A stretch of DNA of 48,939 nt from an uncultured Hyphomicrobiales bacterium (GCA_903847605.1 CAINED010000089.1:1-48939); one strand, 5' to 3'; positions 16,617 to 25,181 are shown, counted from the stretch's first letter. Notes: generated by a model from the letters alone, not told the origin. Numbers and translations: made by a program.

Positions 16617-17285
16617 TCAATCCACTTTCGGACCGGTCTTCGAATCCGGCGTCACGTCGAGAACGCGCGCATGCCCTGTTACCTTCACTTCCACCTTGCA
16701 ATTGGTCATGCAGGGCTTCTTGTTCCAGAAATGCTTTTCGCTGACTTCGCGATCGTCGTCGTAGAAATTCTTCTCGTTCGGCAGTTTAACCGACGCAAAG
16801 TTCTCGCGCGACAGGACGAAATCCTCCTTCACGAGATCGTTGAGCTGCAGGACATAGGCCGTCAGCGCATAAACCTGATCTGGCGTCAGAGACTGCGCAT
16901 TGCCGAAGGGCATGGCGCGACGGATATAATCGAAGGTCGTCGAGGCATAGGGCCAGAAAGAGCCAACGGTTTTTTCCGGCCCTTCCGACTTCAGCGATCC
17001 CTGCCCCCCGGCTAGCACCGGCCAGCGCCCTGCGCCTTCGCCGAATTCGCCGTGGCAGGCGGCGCATTGTTCCTGAAACAGCGCTTCGCCTTCCTTCACG
17101 CTGCCCTTACCCGGCGGCAGGCCCGCTCCGTCCGGACGCACGTCAGTATCCCATGCCGCGATTTCTTCGGGCAGCGCCACGCGGCCGAGACCGGACTTCT
17201 TCTTGCCTTGCGAAAGCGCCGGAGCAACGGCGAAAGCAATCGTCGCCGCCGCCGCGATGGCGATGAACTTAGCTGACTTCGACAT
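16617..17285 (-). CDS. soxD: sulfur dehydrogenase cytochrome subunit SoxD
   Basis: 222 residues, the heme partner of SoxC in the periplasmic sulfane dehydrogenase that oxidises the cysteine-bound sulfur on SoxY. Signal peptide to about residue 25 (ALS-QGK). One heme site, C74-AA-C77-H78, with Met in RRAMPFGNAQSL. A C-terminal cysteine pair in KPCMTNC is of unknown role. The Paracoccus type SoxD is longer and has two heme domains, so this is the short form. ATG 17285 has GGAGAGG upstream and overlaps the end of soxC by 17 bases. Confidence 0.9.
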   Translation of the reverse strand: MSKSAKFIAIAAAATIAFAVAPALSQGKKKSGLGRVALPEEIAAWDTDVRPDGAGLPPGKGSVKEGEALFQEQCAACHGEFGEGAGRWPVLAGGQGSLKSEGPEKTVGSFWPYASTTFDYIRRAMPFGNAQSLTPDQVYALTAYVLQLNDLVKEDFVLSRENFASVKLPNEKNFYDDDREVSEKHFWNKKPCMTNCKVEVKVTGHARVLDVTPDSKTGPKVD

Positions 17286-18552
17286 TTTCGGCCTCTCCAT
17301 TCGCGCGGACGAGCCACGTCTGGATTCCGTTGTTGTGATAAATGGAGTTTGTGCCGCGCACCTGCCGCAGGTCGTTCTTCGTCGGCTGCACATAGCCCGA
17401 CGAATCCATTGCGCGCGACTGGAGCAGAAGCTCCTGTCCGTTCCAGTCGAAATCGACATAAAAGCGCGCCATCGAGAGCGGCATCGACGGACCATCCATA
17501 CGCGCCGTGCGCCAATTCTTCCCGCCATCGATGGAGACATCGACGCGCGTAATGCTGCCGCGTCCGGACCACGCAATGCCCGTGAGCACATTTGGCCCCT
17601 TGTGTTTCAGCGGCGCCTGCGGCGAGGGATTTGTGATGACGGACTTCGCATCCATGATCCAGGTAAAGCGCCGCGAACGTCCGTCGGCGAGAAGGTCGGT
17701 ATATTTCGACGTCTCCTCCCGCGCATGCCAGGGCTGGTCGCCGACTTCGATGCGTCGCAGCCATTTCACCCACATGTTGCCTTCCCATCCGGGCACGACG
17801 AGACGGAGCGGATAGCCCTGTTCCGGACGCAGCGCTTCGCCGTTCATCGCCCAGGCGACCATGCAATCCTTCATCGCCTTGTCGAGGGGAATGGAACGCG
17901 TCATTCCCGATGAGTCCGCGCCTTCGGCGAGAATCCACTTGCCGTTGGTCTTCACGCCCGCTTCGTCGAGCAGCGTCTTCAGGGGGATGCCCGTGTACCA
18001 GACATTATGCACCATGCCATGCGTAAACTGGCAGCCGTTGAGCTGCGCGCCGCGCCATTCCATGCCGGAATTCGCCGCGCATTCGAGAAAATAGGCGCGG
18101 TTCTGCCGGCCTGGAAAGCGTTTCAGATCGTCCATGGTGAAGACCATCTGTCGGTCGAGCAGGCCGTTCAGCATGAGACGATGCTTGGCAGGATCGACAT
18201 GCGCAATGCCGCTATGATGGCGTTCGAAGCAGAGACCGTTCGGCGTGATGACGCCATCGAGTTCATGCAGCGGCGTGAAGCTGACAGAAGATTCCTTGCC
18301 CGCTGTGAGCCATTCGACATCGCGCCGGATGACGTGCTTTTCGAATTCCGACGGCTTGCCATAGGGTGAAGACACGACGCCGGGCCCGAGATTGCGCGCC
18401 CAGTCCTGCACGTCCGTGATCGCAGGATCCGGCTTGCCCTGCTGGCTCAATACTGGTGCTGAAGTGGCGAACAGTCCCGCACCCGCAAGGCCCGACGCCC
18501 GCAGAAAGCTGCGCCTGTCGAGGGCATCATGAGCTTTTTTCTCGCTCATCAT
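17269..18552 (-). CDS. soxC: sulfane/sulfite dehydrogenase molybdenum subunit SoxC
   Basis: 427 residues, molybdopterin-binding subunit of Sox(CD)2 with a sulfite-oxidase fold. Tat signal DRRSFLRASG at 12-21. The Mo-ligand region is FLECAANSGMEWRGAQ near residue 150; Mo-cofactor-binding PLRLVVPGWEGNMWVKWLRRI is near 240; the C-terminal dimerisation domain has ITRVDVSIDGGKNW. GGAG precedes ATG ATG at 18552. Gap to soxB 35 bases; overlap with soxD indicates coupled translation in keeping with the heteromeric complex. Confidence 0.95.
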   Translation of the reverse strand: MMSEKKAHDALDRRSFLRASGLAGAGLFATSAPVLSQQGKPDPAITDVQDWARNLGPGVVSSPYGKPSEFEKHVIRRDVEWLTAGKESSVSFTPLHELDGVITPNGLCFERHHSGIAHVDPAKHRLMLNGLLDRQMVFTMDDLKRFPGRQNRAYFLECAANSGMEWRGAQLNGCQFTHGMVHNVWYTGIPLKTLLDEAGVKTNGKWILAEGADSSGMTRSIPLDKAMKDCMVAWAMNGEALRPEQGYPLRLVVPGWEGNMWVKWLRRIEVGDQPWHAREETSKYTDLLADGRSRRFTWIMDAKSVITNPSPQAPLKHKGPNVLTGIAWSGRGSITRVDVSIDGGKNWRTARMDGPSMPLSMARFYVDFDWNGQELLLQSRAMDSSGYVQPTKNDLRQVRGTNSIYHNNGIQTWLVRANGEAENVEVS

Positions 18553-18587
18553 CTACTTCTCCTGCATATCAAAACCGAACAAGGCGA

Positions 18588-20285
18588 TCAGGCGCCGCTG
18601 ACTTTCACGGACGCATTCGGTTCGAGCCGAACCGTTTTCACATCGGCCAGATGCTTCTGCACGACTTCCCAGATCGGCGGCCCTTGCGTGCCTTCGTTGA
18701 CGCTGGCCCAGCCGGCCACGACATAATTTCGCGCGGGATCGATCGGCTGTCCGGTCTTCAGCAGCGTCATGTTCGAAATGCGCTGATTCACAGGCTTGGA
18801 AACATCGATCGCATAGCCCATGCCGCCCACGCGAACCATGTCGCCGCCGCCCTGGAAATAGGGATCTGGATGGAAGATGTTGTCGGCAACATCTTCGAGA
18901 ATGTCCCTGAGCTGCTTGCCGCTCATCTCCATGCGGTAACAATTGGGATATGTCATCGCGGTTGCATTCGAGAGCGACTCGAAGGTGATTGCATCGCCGG
19001 GCACGAGCGTGCCGCCCCAGCGGAAGCCCGGCGACAACGCGATTTCCGCATCGCGCTCCTTCAGCATTGCGTTGCAGATGAGATCGTCATAGGTGCCGTT
19101 GAAATTGCCGCGGCGATAGAGCAGCGACTCCGTGCGCGCCAATTCGCGCGACAAGTCTTGCGCGTAAGGCGCGCGAATTTTCTCGATCATCGCCTTCATT
19201 GCCGCATCCGGCGCGATGGCGTCGGAGAAGATCGGCAGCAATTTGTATCGGAAGCCAGCGACTTTCTTGTCCCTGACATCGAGATCGATGCGCGAAACGA
19301 ATTTACCGTGCGAACCGGTTGCGACGAGGATGGCGTCGCCGACCTTGAGTACGCCGGGCATCGCATCATGCGTATGCGCGGTGAGGATGACGTCGATGCC
19401 TTTGACGCGCGAGGCGAGCTTGCGGTCGACATCGAACCCGTTGTGCGACAGGAGGACCACGATATCCGCGCCTTCGGCGCGAGCGTCGGCCACTTCCTTG
19501 ATGAGTTCGTTCTCGCGGATGCCGAATTCCCAGTCGGCGATCATCCAGCGGGGGTTCGCGATGGGCGTGCGCGGAAAGGCCTGTCCGATGACGGCGACTT
19601 TCGCGCCGCCGCGCTCATAAGTTTGCCGGGCCTTGAAGACAGGCTCCTGCCATTCGACGCTGCGAATATTTTGCGCAAGAAAGGCGAATGGCGCCTTGTC
19701 GGCGATTTCCTTGACGCGTTCGGCGCCGAGCGTGAACTCCCAGTGGGACGTCATGGCGTCGACTTTCAGCGCGCTCATGACATCGACCATGTCCTGGCCC
19801 TTGGTCTGGAGTGTGGTCCAGCTTCCCTGCCAGGTGTCGCCGCCATCGAGCAGCAGAACATTGTCCGCACCGCGCTCGCTGCGGATCGCGTTGATGACGG
19901 TCGCGATGCGATCCATGCCGCCCATGCGGCCATAATTCTTCGCCAGCGCCACGAAGTCGCTGTGAGTCAATGCGTAATCTTCCGCCGAGCCGCTGGCGAT
20001 CTTGAAGTAATCGCGAAACGCCTGGCCGGTAAGATGCGGGGGCCGACCCCTGTCATCGCCGACCCCGAGATTGATATCGGGCTCGCGGAAGTAAAGCGGC
20101 ATCAACTGCGCATGAATGTCGGTGACATGCACGATCGTCAGTTTTCCCAACGGATCGAAGCGCAGAATTTCGGCCTGCGACAGCTTCTGTTGCGCGGCGA
20201 CACGCCCCAAGGGCCCAAGGCCGCCAGCAGTAACAATCGCGGATGCAGCCGCTGTCGCCTGCAAAAACTCCCTGCGCGATATCAT
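18588..20285 (-). CDS. soxB: thiosulfohydrolase SoxB
   Basis: 565 residues. Periplasmic dimanganese enzyme of the 5'-nucleotidase family that hydrolyses sulfate from the SoxY-cysteine thiosulfonate. Tat signal SRREFLQ. Metal ligands are visible in TDIHAQLMPLYFREPD near 53, LDGGDTWQGSW near 145, LLSHNGFD and TAHTHDAMP; NATAMTYPNCYRMEMSG is in the C-terminal substrate domain. ATG 20285 is preferred; TTG at 20291 is also in frame. soxB is the marker gene for thiosulfate oxidation. Two hairpins lie between it and soxZ. Confidence 0.96.
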   Translation of the reverse strand: MISRREFLQATAAASAIVTAGGLGPLGRVAAQQKLSQAEILRFDPLGKLTIVHVTDIHAQLMPLYFREPDINLGVGDDRGRPPHLTGQAFRDYFKIASGSAEDYALTHSDFVALAKNYGRMGGMDRIATVINAIRSERGADNVLLLDGGDTWQGSWTTLQTKGQDMVDVMSALKVDAMTSHWEFTLGAERVKEIADKAPFAFLAQNIRSVEWQEPVFKARQTYERGGAKVAVIGQAFPRTPIANPRWMIADWEFGIRENELIKEVADARAEGADIVVLLSHNGFDVDRKLASRVKGIDVILTAHTHDAMPGVLKVGDAILVATGSHGKFVSRIDLDVRDKKVAGFRYKLLPIFSDAIAPDAAMKAMIEKIRAPYAQDLSRELARTESLLYRRGNFNGTYDDLICNAMLKERDAEIALSPGFRWGGTLVPGDAITFESLSNATAMTYPNCYRMEMSGKQLRDILEDVADNIFHPDPYFQGGGDMVRVGGMGYAIDVSKPVNQRISNMTLLKTGQPIDPARNYVVAGWASVNEGTQGPPIWEVVQKHLADVKTVRLEPNASVKVSGA

Positions 20286-20303
20286 CGGCAAAATTCTCCC
20301 CTT

Positions 20304-20361
20304 CCGGCAAACGCCCTCGCGTCTGCCGGCCTCTGTAGTCCAGGAAAGCGCCGGAGCGCTT
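20304..20361 (-). other. paired hairpins in the soxZ-soxB gap
   Basis: CCGGCA-A-ACGC (20304-20314) pairs with GCGT-C-TGCCGG (20319-20329) around a 4-base loop, and AAGCGC (20346-20351) pairs with GCGCTT (20356-20361). No T tract follows on the minus strand, so these more likely affect mRNA processing or differential expression within the sox transcript than full termination. Confidence 0.4.
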
Positions 20362-20392
20362 CCATACTGATGTTAAAAGAACGAAACGCCGC

Positions 20393-20728
20393 TCAGGCGA
20401 CCGTCAACTTGCTCTTCGCTTCGAAGACCGCGCCCTTGTCATCCGTCCATTTGAAGACGAATTCGCCAGATTCCTTCGCCTTGTAGAAGAAGGACTGATA
20501 GGGGTTCGCGGAAATCGCCGGGTGCCATTCGGCCTCGAACACAGTCTTGCCGTTGAAGGCAGCCGTGAACTTGTTGAGGATATGGCGCGGAATGACATTG
20601 CCGCCGCTGTCGCGGCGCTGTCCGCTTTCCATCACATGCGAAATGAGCGTCTTGATTTCGATGAGTTCGCCAGCCTTGGCGTTCGCGGGAACACGAACGC
20701 GGGGCACGGGTGCTTTCACGTCTGACAT
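20393..20728 (-). CDS. soxZ: thiosulfate oxidation carrier complex protein SoxZ
   Basis: 111 residues, the usual length, with no signal peptide: it is exported as a heterodimer with the Tat-signal-bearing SoxY. Seen: RVRVPANAKAGELIEIKTLISHVMESGQRRD, NVIPRHILNKF and the immunoglobulin-like end SGEFVFKWTDDKG. It lies 24 bases after the soxY stop. Confidence 0.95.
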   Translation of the reverse strand: MSDVKAPVPRVRVPANAKAGELIEIKTLISHVMESGQRRDSGGNVIPRHILNKFTAAFNGKTVFEAEWHPAISANPYQSFFYKAKESGEFVFKWTDDKGAVFEAKSKLTVA

Positions 20729-20752
20729 CTGTGCGTCTCCTGTTCGCCCGAA

Positions 20753-21211
20753 TTAACCGCCGCAACCGCCGATGGTCACTTTCACTTCCTGCTTGGCCGT
20801 GAAGAGAGAACCATTCGACATTTCCGCCACCGCAACGATATTCTGCGTCCTGGCGAGGCGCATGCGGGCGGAGGCCGAGGCCTTGCCGCAATCCGGCGTA
20901 AACTTGTAGCTGATGACGCCCGGCAGCGGATTGCCGTCGGCGAAGATATGGACCGCTTTCACATAGTCGCCGTCCGTCATCGGACTTTCGATCTCGATGC
21001 CGACGGGAACGACAAGGCCGTTCTCGGCGATCTGCGGCAGATCGAGCTTGATCTTGCCTGACGCCATCGACTTGCCGGCATAGAGCTTTTCGATTGCAGC
21101 CTTCACATCGGCCTCTTCGGCCATTACCATATGCGGCGCAAGGACGGCGGCCAGCATGGCCAGCGATCCCGTTTTCAAAAATTCGCGCCGTGAATTTGTC
21201 GCCAGCGACAT
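20753..21211 (-). CDS. soxY: sulfur carrier protein SoxY
   Basis: 152 residues. Carries pathway intermediates covalently on the cysteine of the C-terminal swinging arm, here GGCGG with C150. Tat signal SRREFLK at 7-13 exports the SoxYZ dimer. ATG 21211 is chosen because GGAGAGG precedes it and the Tat motif follows; the frame is open about 43 codons further upstream but lacks a signal. First gene of the leftward sox block, divergent from soxA across a 218-base gap containing an AT-rich inverted repeat. Confidence 0.95.
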   Translation of the reverse strand: MSLATNSRREFLKTGSLAMLAAVLAPHMVMAEEADVKAAIEKLYAGKSMASGKIKLDLPQIAENGLVVPVGIEIESPMTDGDYVKAVHIFADGNPLPGVISYKFTPDCGKASASARMRLARTQNIVAVAEMSNGSLFTAKQEVKVTIGGCGG

Positions 21212-21341
21212 TGGCACCTCTCCTCGCTTTTTGCCCGCTTCCGCGTGAACCAATAATGCGTTTGGGCATTCCCGAAAGACCGGACTCTTACCCGGAGTTT
21301 CCCCCCTTGACGAGAGACGATCTATCGCGCACGCTTGCACA

Positions 21342-21371
21342 CATATTGATATACATTTTTTTGAATGTAAA
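21342..21371. promoter_or_regulatory. putative SoxR operator / promoter in soxY-soxA gap
   Basis: TACATT (21352-21357), six bases, AATGTA (21364-21369) is a perfect inverted repeat in an AT-rich island within a GC-rich gap. The neighbouring ATATTGATATAC resembles the core of the palindrome before soxS. On the minus strand TTTACA (at 21371-21366) stands 17 bases from CAATAT (21348-21343), a possible soxY promoter overlapping the repeat. ArsR-type SoxR repressors are known to bind such gaps in other sox loci; binding here is inferred. Confidence 0.5.
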
Positions 21372-21429
21372 GTCCGGCTTGCGAAAAACAGACGAATTGG
21401 GGATGGGTTATGAACGAAGTGGAGGGAAA

Positions 21430-22275
21430 ATGACCCGAACGAACGGAAAAATCAGCCGCTTGGCCACGCTTGCCGTCGCCGTGGGGCTTTCGGCCGCGGC
21501 CGGCTATGTGGCTGCGCAGGCGCAGACCACCGACGCCGAAAAGGAAATCGAGCGCTATCGCGAGATGATTTCCGACCCGATGTCGAACCCCGGATTTCTT
21601 GCCGTGGACCGCGGCGAGCGGCTGTGGAGCGAGAAGCGCGGCAAGAACAATGTGTCGCTGGAAACCTGCGACCTCGGCGAAGGGCCGGGCAAGCTCGAAG
21701 GCGCCTATGCCAAGCTGCCGCGCTATTTCAAGGATGCGGACAAGGTCATGGAAATCGAGCAACGCCTGCTCTGGTGCATGGAGAAGATTCAGGCGCTCGA
21801 TACGGCCGATGTCATCAAGCGGCGTTTCGCGTCGCCGGGCGTCGATTCCGACATGGAAGATCTCGTGGCTTTCATCGCCAACAAGTCGAGCGGCAGGAGG
21901 ATCGAGCCGCAGTCCTCACATCCGAAGGAAGCCGAACTCACTGCAATCGGCGAAGCGCTGTTCTACCGCCGCGCGGGCGTGATGGATTTCTCCTGCGCGA
22001 CCTGCCACGCGGAACCCGGCAAGCGCATTCGTCTGCAGGGCCTGCCGGATTTCTCAAAGCCCGGCAAACAGGCGCAGGAAACGATGGGATCGTGGCCGAC
22101 CTATCGCGTGTCGCAGAGCGCCTTGCGCACGATGCAGCATCGCATGTGGGACTGCATGCGCCAGCAGCGCTGGCCGAACCCCGATTACGCCTCCGACGGA
22201 ATCACCGCGCTGGTCATGTTCCTGAACAAGCAGGCGGCGGGCGGCGAAATCACCGTTCCCTCGATCAAGCGCTGA
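21430..22275 (+). CDS. soxA: SoxXA cytochrome complex subunit SoxA, monoheme type
   Basis: 281 residues. With SoxX it oxidatively couples thiosulfate to the SoxY cysteine. Signal peptide to about residue 30. One heme motif, C189-AT-C192-H193, with the catalytic heme ligand cysteine C242 in [15 protein letters not shown] (a persulfide in characterised enzymes). The N-terminal domain keeps C80 and C116, expected to form a disulfide in place of the second heme, as in monoheme SoxA proteins. A GGAGG four bases before ATG 21430 fixes the start, although the frame is open upstream. Confidence 0.94.
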   Translation: MTRTNGKISRLATLAVAVGLSAAAGYVAAQAQTTDAEKEIERYREMISDPMSNPGFLAVDRGERLWSEKRGKNNVSLETCDLGEGPGKLEGAYAKLPRYFKDADKVMEIEQRLLWCMEKIQALDTADVIKRRFASPGVDSDMEDLVAFIANKSSGRRIEPQSSHPKEAELTAIGEALFYRRAGVMDFSCATCHAEPGKRIRLQGLPDFSKPGKQAQETMGSWPTYRVSQSALRTMQHRMWDCMRQQRWPNPDYASDGITALVMFLNKQAAGGEITVPSIKR

Positions 22276-22284
22276 GAGAGACCC

Positions 22285-22899
22285 ATGAACAAGACGATAT
22301 TCATCGCCGCCGCTTTTGCGCTTTCGGCCACAACGGCAATGGCGCAAAATGCGCCGGCTGCCGATCCGGCTAAAGTCGACGCCATCATCAAGGACATGTT
22401 CGCGAAAGTGTCGCCGGAATGGCAGGCGCGCACCAATCTCGACGAAACCCAGCGCGTCTGCACCGACTCGCGCAATCAGCCCAATGCCCAGCAGGCGGAA
22501 GCCATTCAGAAGCGCGAACTTGCAACCGTCGTTCAACCGGCCGACGGCAAATTCCTCGGCGACTGGAAGAAAGGCTTTCAGGTCGCGAACACCGGCACGG
22601 GCGGGCAATTCTCCGACAGGCCCGGCGGCCCTATAGGCGCAAACTGTTTTGCCTGCCATCAGATGGATCCGAAAGAGCTGAGCTATGGAACGCTCGGCCC
22701 AAGCCTCGCCGGATATGGGAAGGACCGGAATTACGATCCGCAGGTCATCAAGGACACGTGGACGAAAGTGTACAACGCGCAGGCTGTATTCGCTTGTTCG
22801 AACATGCCGCGTTTCGGCTCCATGAAATTTCTCACGGAAGCGCAGCTCAAGGACGTGATGGCCTATTTGTTCGACAAGGAATCGCCGGTCAATAAGTGA
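22285..22899 (+). CDS. soxX: SoxXA cytochrome complex subunit SoxX
   Basis: 204 residues, periplasmic monoheme cytochrome. Signal peptide to residue 20 (AMA-QNA). Heme site C121-FA-C124-H125 and axial Met in SNMPRFG (M174). There is a long N-terminal segment (about 25-95) before the cytochrome fold, with C59, which may contact SoxA. It begins 9 bases after soxA. Order A-X instead of the more common X-A. Confidence 0.93.
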   Translation: MNKTIFIAAAFALSATTAMAQNAPAADPAKVDAIIKDMFAKVSPEWQARTNLDETQRVCTDSRNQPNAQQAEAIQKRELATVVQPADGKFLGDWKKGFQVANTGTGGQFSDRPGGPIGANCFACHQMDPKELSYGTLGPSLAGYGKDRNYDPQVIKDTWTKVYNAQAVFACSNMPRFGSMKFLTEAQLKDVMAYLFDKESPVNK

Positions 22900-22946
22900 G
22901 CGCTGTTGCCCTGAGCGCCACAGTCGATCCGGTATCGCACAAGAAC

Positions 22947-22970
22947 GCGGAGAGCGATTCCACTCTCCGC
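22947..22970. terminator. hairpin between convergent soxX and soxW
   Basis: GCGGAGAG (22947-22954) pairs with CTCTCCGC (22963-22970), 8-base loop. There is no T tract; a terminator role is inferred from its place between convergent genes. Confidence 0.4.
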
Positions 22971-22995
22971 TGCGGTTCGGCGCGGATGAGAATAG

Positions 22996-23559
22996 TCATC
23001 CCTGCCCTTTTAGCCATTCATTGAAGGTCGACCTCTCGTAGCCCTTTTCGCGCACGTAGCGGAACATGCCCAGGAATTCGCGCTTTTCGAGCAGGCCGGG
23101 CATGCGAACGACTTCGCGCTTGCGCATGTCGAGCTTGCCGAGACCTTCGGGATTCTCCGGAAAGAAGAGGATCGTCGGCGTGGCGCGCACGCCGTATTTT
23201 TGCGCGAAGGCTTTTTCTCCGAGTTTCGACCCGTCGAAATCCGTCACTTCCTTCGCGCCGAAAAGATCGAGGTGGATGACTTCGAAATTGCTGCGGATGT
23301 AGTCCACCAATTTCGCATCGGCGAAATAGTCTTCCGCCATGCGCTTGCAATAGATGCAGCCGCGCTGGCTCACGATGATCGCAAGGCGCTTGCCGTTCTT
23401 TGTCGCCGTCGATACGTCCTCGGCCAGATCGAGAAAACTCTCCAGGTACCAGTCGAAGTGATAGAGGCCGTCTTCACCAGGTTTGATCTGCGCGAGCGTA
23501 GCGCGTGGCGCCAACGCCACGGAAGCTGCCGCCCCCATGAAATATCTGCGCGTGACCAT
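22996..23559 (-). CDS. soxW: periplasmic thioredoxin SoxW
   Basis: 187 residues, thioredoxin fold with redox motif C68-IY-C71 (RGCIYCKRM) and cis-proline region VRATPTILFF. Twin-arginine-like signal TRRYFMG and cleavage near TLA-QIK. SoxW receives electrons from SoxV and reduces sox proteins in the periplasm. The start at ATG 23559 follows GAGGAGAG, 10 bases after the end of soxV, so the two are co-transcribed. Confidence 0.88.
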   Translation of the reverse strand: MVTRRYFMGAAASVALAPRATLAQIKPGEDGLYHFDWYLESFLDLAEDVSTATKNGKRLAIIVSQRGCIYCKRMAEDYFADAKLVDYIRSNFEVIHLDLFGAKEVTDFDGSKLGEKAFAQKYGVRATPTILFFPENPEGLGKLDMRKREVVRMPGLLEKREFLGMFRYVREKGYERSTFNEWLKGQG

Positions 23560-23569
23560 CGATCTCTCC

Positions 23570-24310
23570 TCAGCCAATCCTGCCGAATACCGGAAATGTT
23601 TCGAGCAACCAGTTGCCAACCAGCGACATTTTACCAGACATGATCAACAGTCCGGTCGCTACCATCGTAGCCCCGAGAATTTTCTCGATCATGCCAATAT
23701 GCCTGCGGAAGCGCACAAGGAATCGCATGAATGGGCCGGCGAAGGCCGCGGCCAGGACGAAAGGTATGCCGATTCCCAGCGCATAGGCGCCCAGGAGCAG
23801 TGTGCCTTGCGTCGCCGTCTCCTGCGCGCCCGCGACCAGCAGGATCGAGGCCAGCACAGGCCCGACGCAGGGCGTCCAGCCGAAGGCAAAGGCGAGGCCC
23901 ACCACGTAGGCTCCGAGCAGACTGGCCGGGCGGCCCGAGGTCTGGAAGCGGGCCTCCCGAAACAGGAGCGCAATCCTGAACACGCCGAGAAAGTGCAGCC
24001 CCATGATCGAGATGATCGCGCCGGCGATCACGGCCAGCCAGTCGAACCAGACTGAAAGCAAACGCCCGGCATAGCTGGCACCGGCCCCGAGCAGGACGAA
24101 AACCGTCGCAAAACCAACGGCAAAGGCGATTGCGCGGATGACAGGGCGGCGGCCGACGCCGGGATCGCTCGCCTGGTCTCCCGTCAGTGCGCCGAGTTCG
24201 GAGCCGGTCAGGAAGGCCAGGTAAGCGGGCACAAGCGGAAGGATGCAGGGCGAAAGGAAGGACAAAAGGCCGGCGAGCGCCGCGCCTGCGGCAGAGGTTT
24301 CCAGGCCCAA
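23570..24310 (-). CDS. soxV: CcdA-family membrane thiol transporter SoxV
   Basis: 246 residues, about six transmembrane helices. It moves reducing equivalents from cytoplasmic thioredoxin to the periplasm, here to SoxW. The conserved cysteines are in SFLSPCILPLVPAYLAFL near residue 22 and FGWTPCVGPVLASILL near 147. The only start with a ribosome site (GAGG, six bases before) is TTG at 24310. Divergent from soxS across 50 bases that hold an AT-rich palindrome. Confidence 0.9.
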   Translation of the reverse strand: MGLETSAAGAALAGLLSFLSPCILPLVPAYLAFLTGSELGALTGDQASDPGVGRRPVIRAIAFAVGFATVFVLLGAGASYAGRLLSVWFDWLAVIAGAIISIMGLHFLGVFRIALLFREARFQTSGRPASLLGAYVVGLAFAFGWTPCVGPVLASILLVAGAQETATQGTLLLGAYALGIGIPFVLAAAFAGPFMRFLVRFRRHIGMIEKILGATMVATGLLIMSGKMSLVGNWLLETFPVFGRIG

Positions 24311-24338
24311 AGTCGCCTCAACTCAAGTCGGTAGCAAT

Positions 24339-24360
24339 TATATTCGAATATACGTATATT
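24339..24360. promoter_or_regulatory. SoxR-type operator abutting the soxS start
   Basis: Two overlapping perfect 14-base palindromes: TATATTCGAATATA (24339-24352) and AATATACGTATATT (24347-24360). The second ends at the base before the first possible soxS ATG (24361). It lies between divergent soxV and soxS, where the ArsR-type SoxR of a related sox locus is known to bind. Assignment as operator is inferred from symmetry, AT-richness and position. Confidence 0.6.
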
Positions 24361-24786
24361 ATGTTCATGATGGGAAAGGCAACACGACGGGCTGTGTTTG
24401 CGGCGGCGCTTGCGTTGAGTGCAGGGCTGGCGTGGACGCCTGCGCAATCGGCCGAACTCGTGATGTTCGAACGCGCGGGTTGTCCCTGGTGCGCACGGTG
24501 GGATGCCGAGGTCGCGCCTGCCTATACCAAGACCGCCGAGGGTCAGCGCGCGCCGCTGCGTCGGCACAACCTCGATAAGGGGCAGCCGACAGACGTCACG
24601 CTTGAGCGTCCCGTGCGTTACACGCCAACCTTCGTTCTCGTCGACAACGGCAAGGAAGTCGGCCGCATCACCGGCTATATCGACAACGCCATGTTCTGGG
24701 GCACGCTGATGCCCATGATTGCAAAACTGGATGCTTCCGGCGGCGCAGGGCCCGCCGCGCAGGAAGCTTCGCGGGAGAAACACTGA
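24361..24786 (+). CDS. soxS: periplasmic thioredoxin-like protein SoxS
   Basis: 141 residues. SoxS keeps the SoxY cysteine in a reactive reduced state in characterised systems. Signal peptide to about residue 31 (QSA-ELV), CPWC redox motif at C41-C44 (ERAGCPWCARW) and cis-proline in RYTPTFVLVD. Three possible ATGs (24361, 24367, 24370) follow the operator without any Shine-Dalgarno sequence, so the mRNA may be nearly leaderless. The stop TGA overlaps the soxR ATG by one base. Confidence 0.88.
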   Translation: MFMMGKATRRAVFAAALALSAGLAWTPAQSAELVMFERAGCPWCARWDAEVAPAYTKTAEGQRAPLRRHNLDKGQPTDVTLERPVRYTPTFVLVDNGKEVGRITGYIDNAMFWGTLMPMIAKLDASGGAGPAAQEASREKH

Positions 24787-25160
24787 TGAGCCAGCCAGCC
24801 CTCGCACGCACGCTCGAGGAAGAATTGCGCGACGGTCCCGAGCATTCGCCGCAGCTCGAGGAACTGATGAAGAACGCGCGCTCGGCGAGCGATTTTCTGA
24901 AAGCGCTTTCGCACGAAAACCGGCTACTGCTGCTCTGCCTTCTCTGCGAGAAAGAGCGTTCCGTTGGCGAACTCGAAAATATTCTCGCCCTGCGCCAGCC
25001 AACGGTGTCGCAGCAGCTTGCGCGCTTGCGCTACGACGATCTCGTCACGACGCGCCGCGACGGCAAGACGATCTACTACAGCATTGCCAGCGAAGACATC
25101 AAACGCTTCGTCGGCGTGATCTACGACATGTTCTGCACGTCGCGAAAAGACAAGAAGTAA
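24786..25160 (+). CDS. soxR: ArsR-family persulfide-sensing repressor SoxR (BigR/SqrR type)
   Basis: 124 residues, winged-helix dimer. The recognition helix is in LRQPTVSQQLARLRYDDLV and the wing in RRDGKTIYYSI. Cysteines C51 (LLLLCLLC) and C117 (YDMFCTS) are 66 residues apart, exactly the spacing of the sensing pair in SqrR and BigR (41/107, 42/108), which form a sulfur bridge when persulfides are present and release DNA. C54 is an extra cysteine. Coupled to soxS by the TGATG overlap, so it is probably self-regulated from the palindrome upstream of soxS. Confidence 0.9.
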   Translation: MSQPALARTLEEELRDGPEHSPQLEELMKNARSASDFLKALSHENRLLLLCLLCEKERSVGELENILALRQPTVSQQLARLRYDDLVTTRRDGKTIYYSIASEDIKRFVGVIYDMFCTSRKDKK

Positions 25161-25181
25161 AACAAGCGCGCTTTGTGCACT

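Noticed and set aside
18456..20486. 676-codon plus-strand open frame antisense to soxB and soxC
   Set aside because: Its protein has no recognisable motif and the opposite strand encodes clear SoxB and SoxC; long antisense frames are common in GC-rich DNA.
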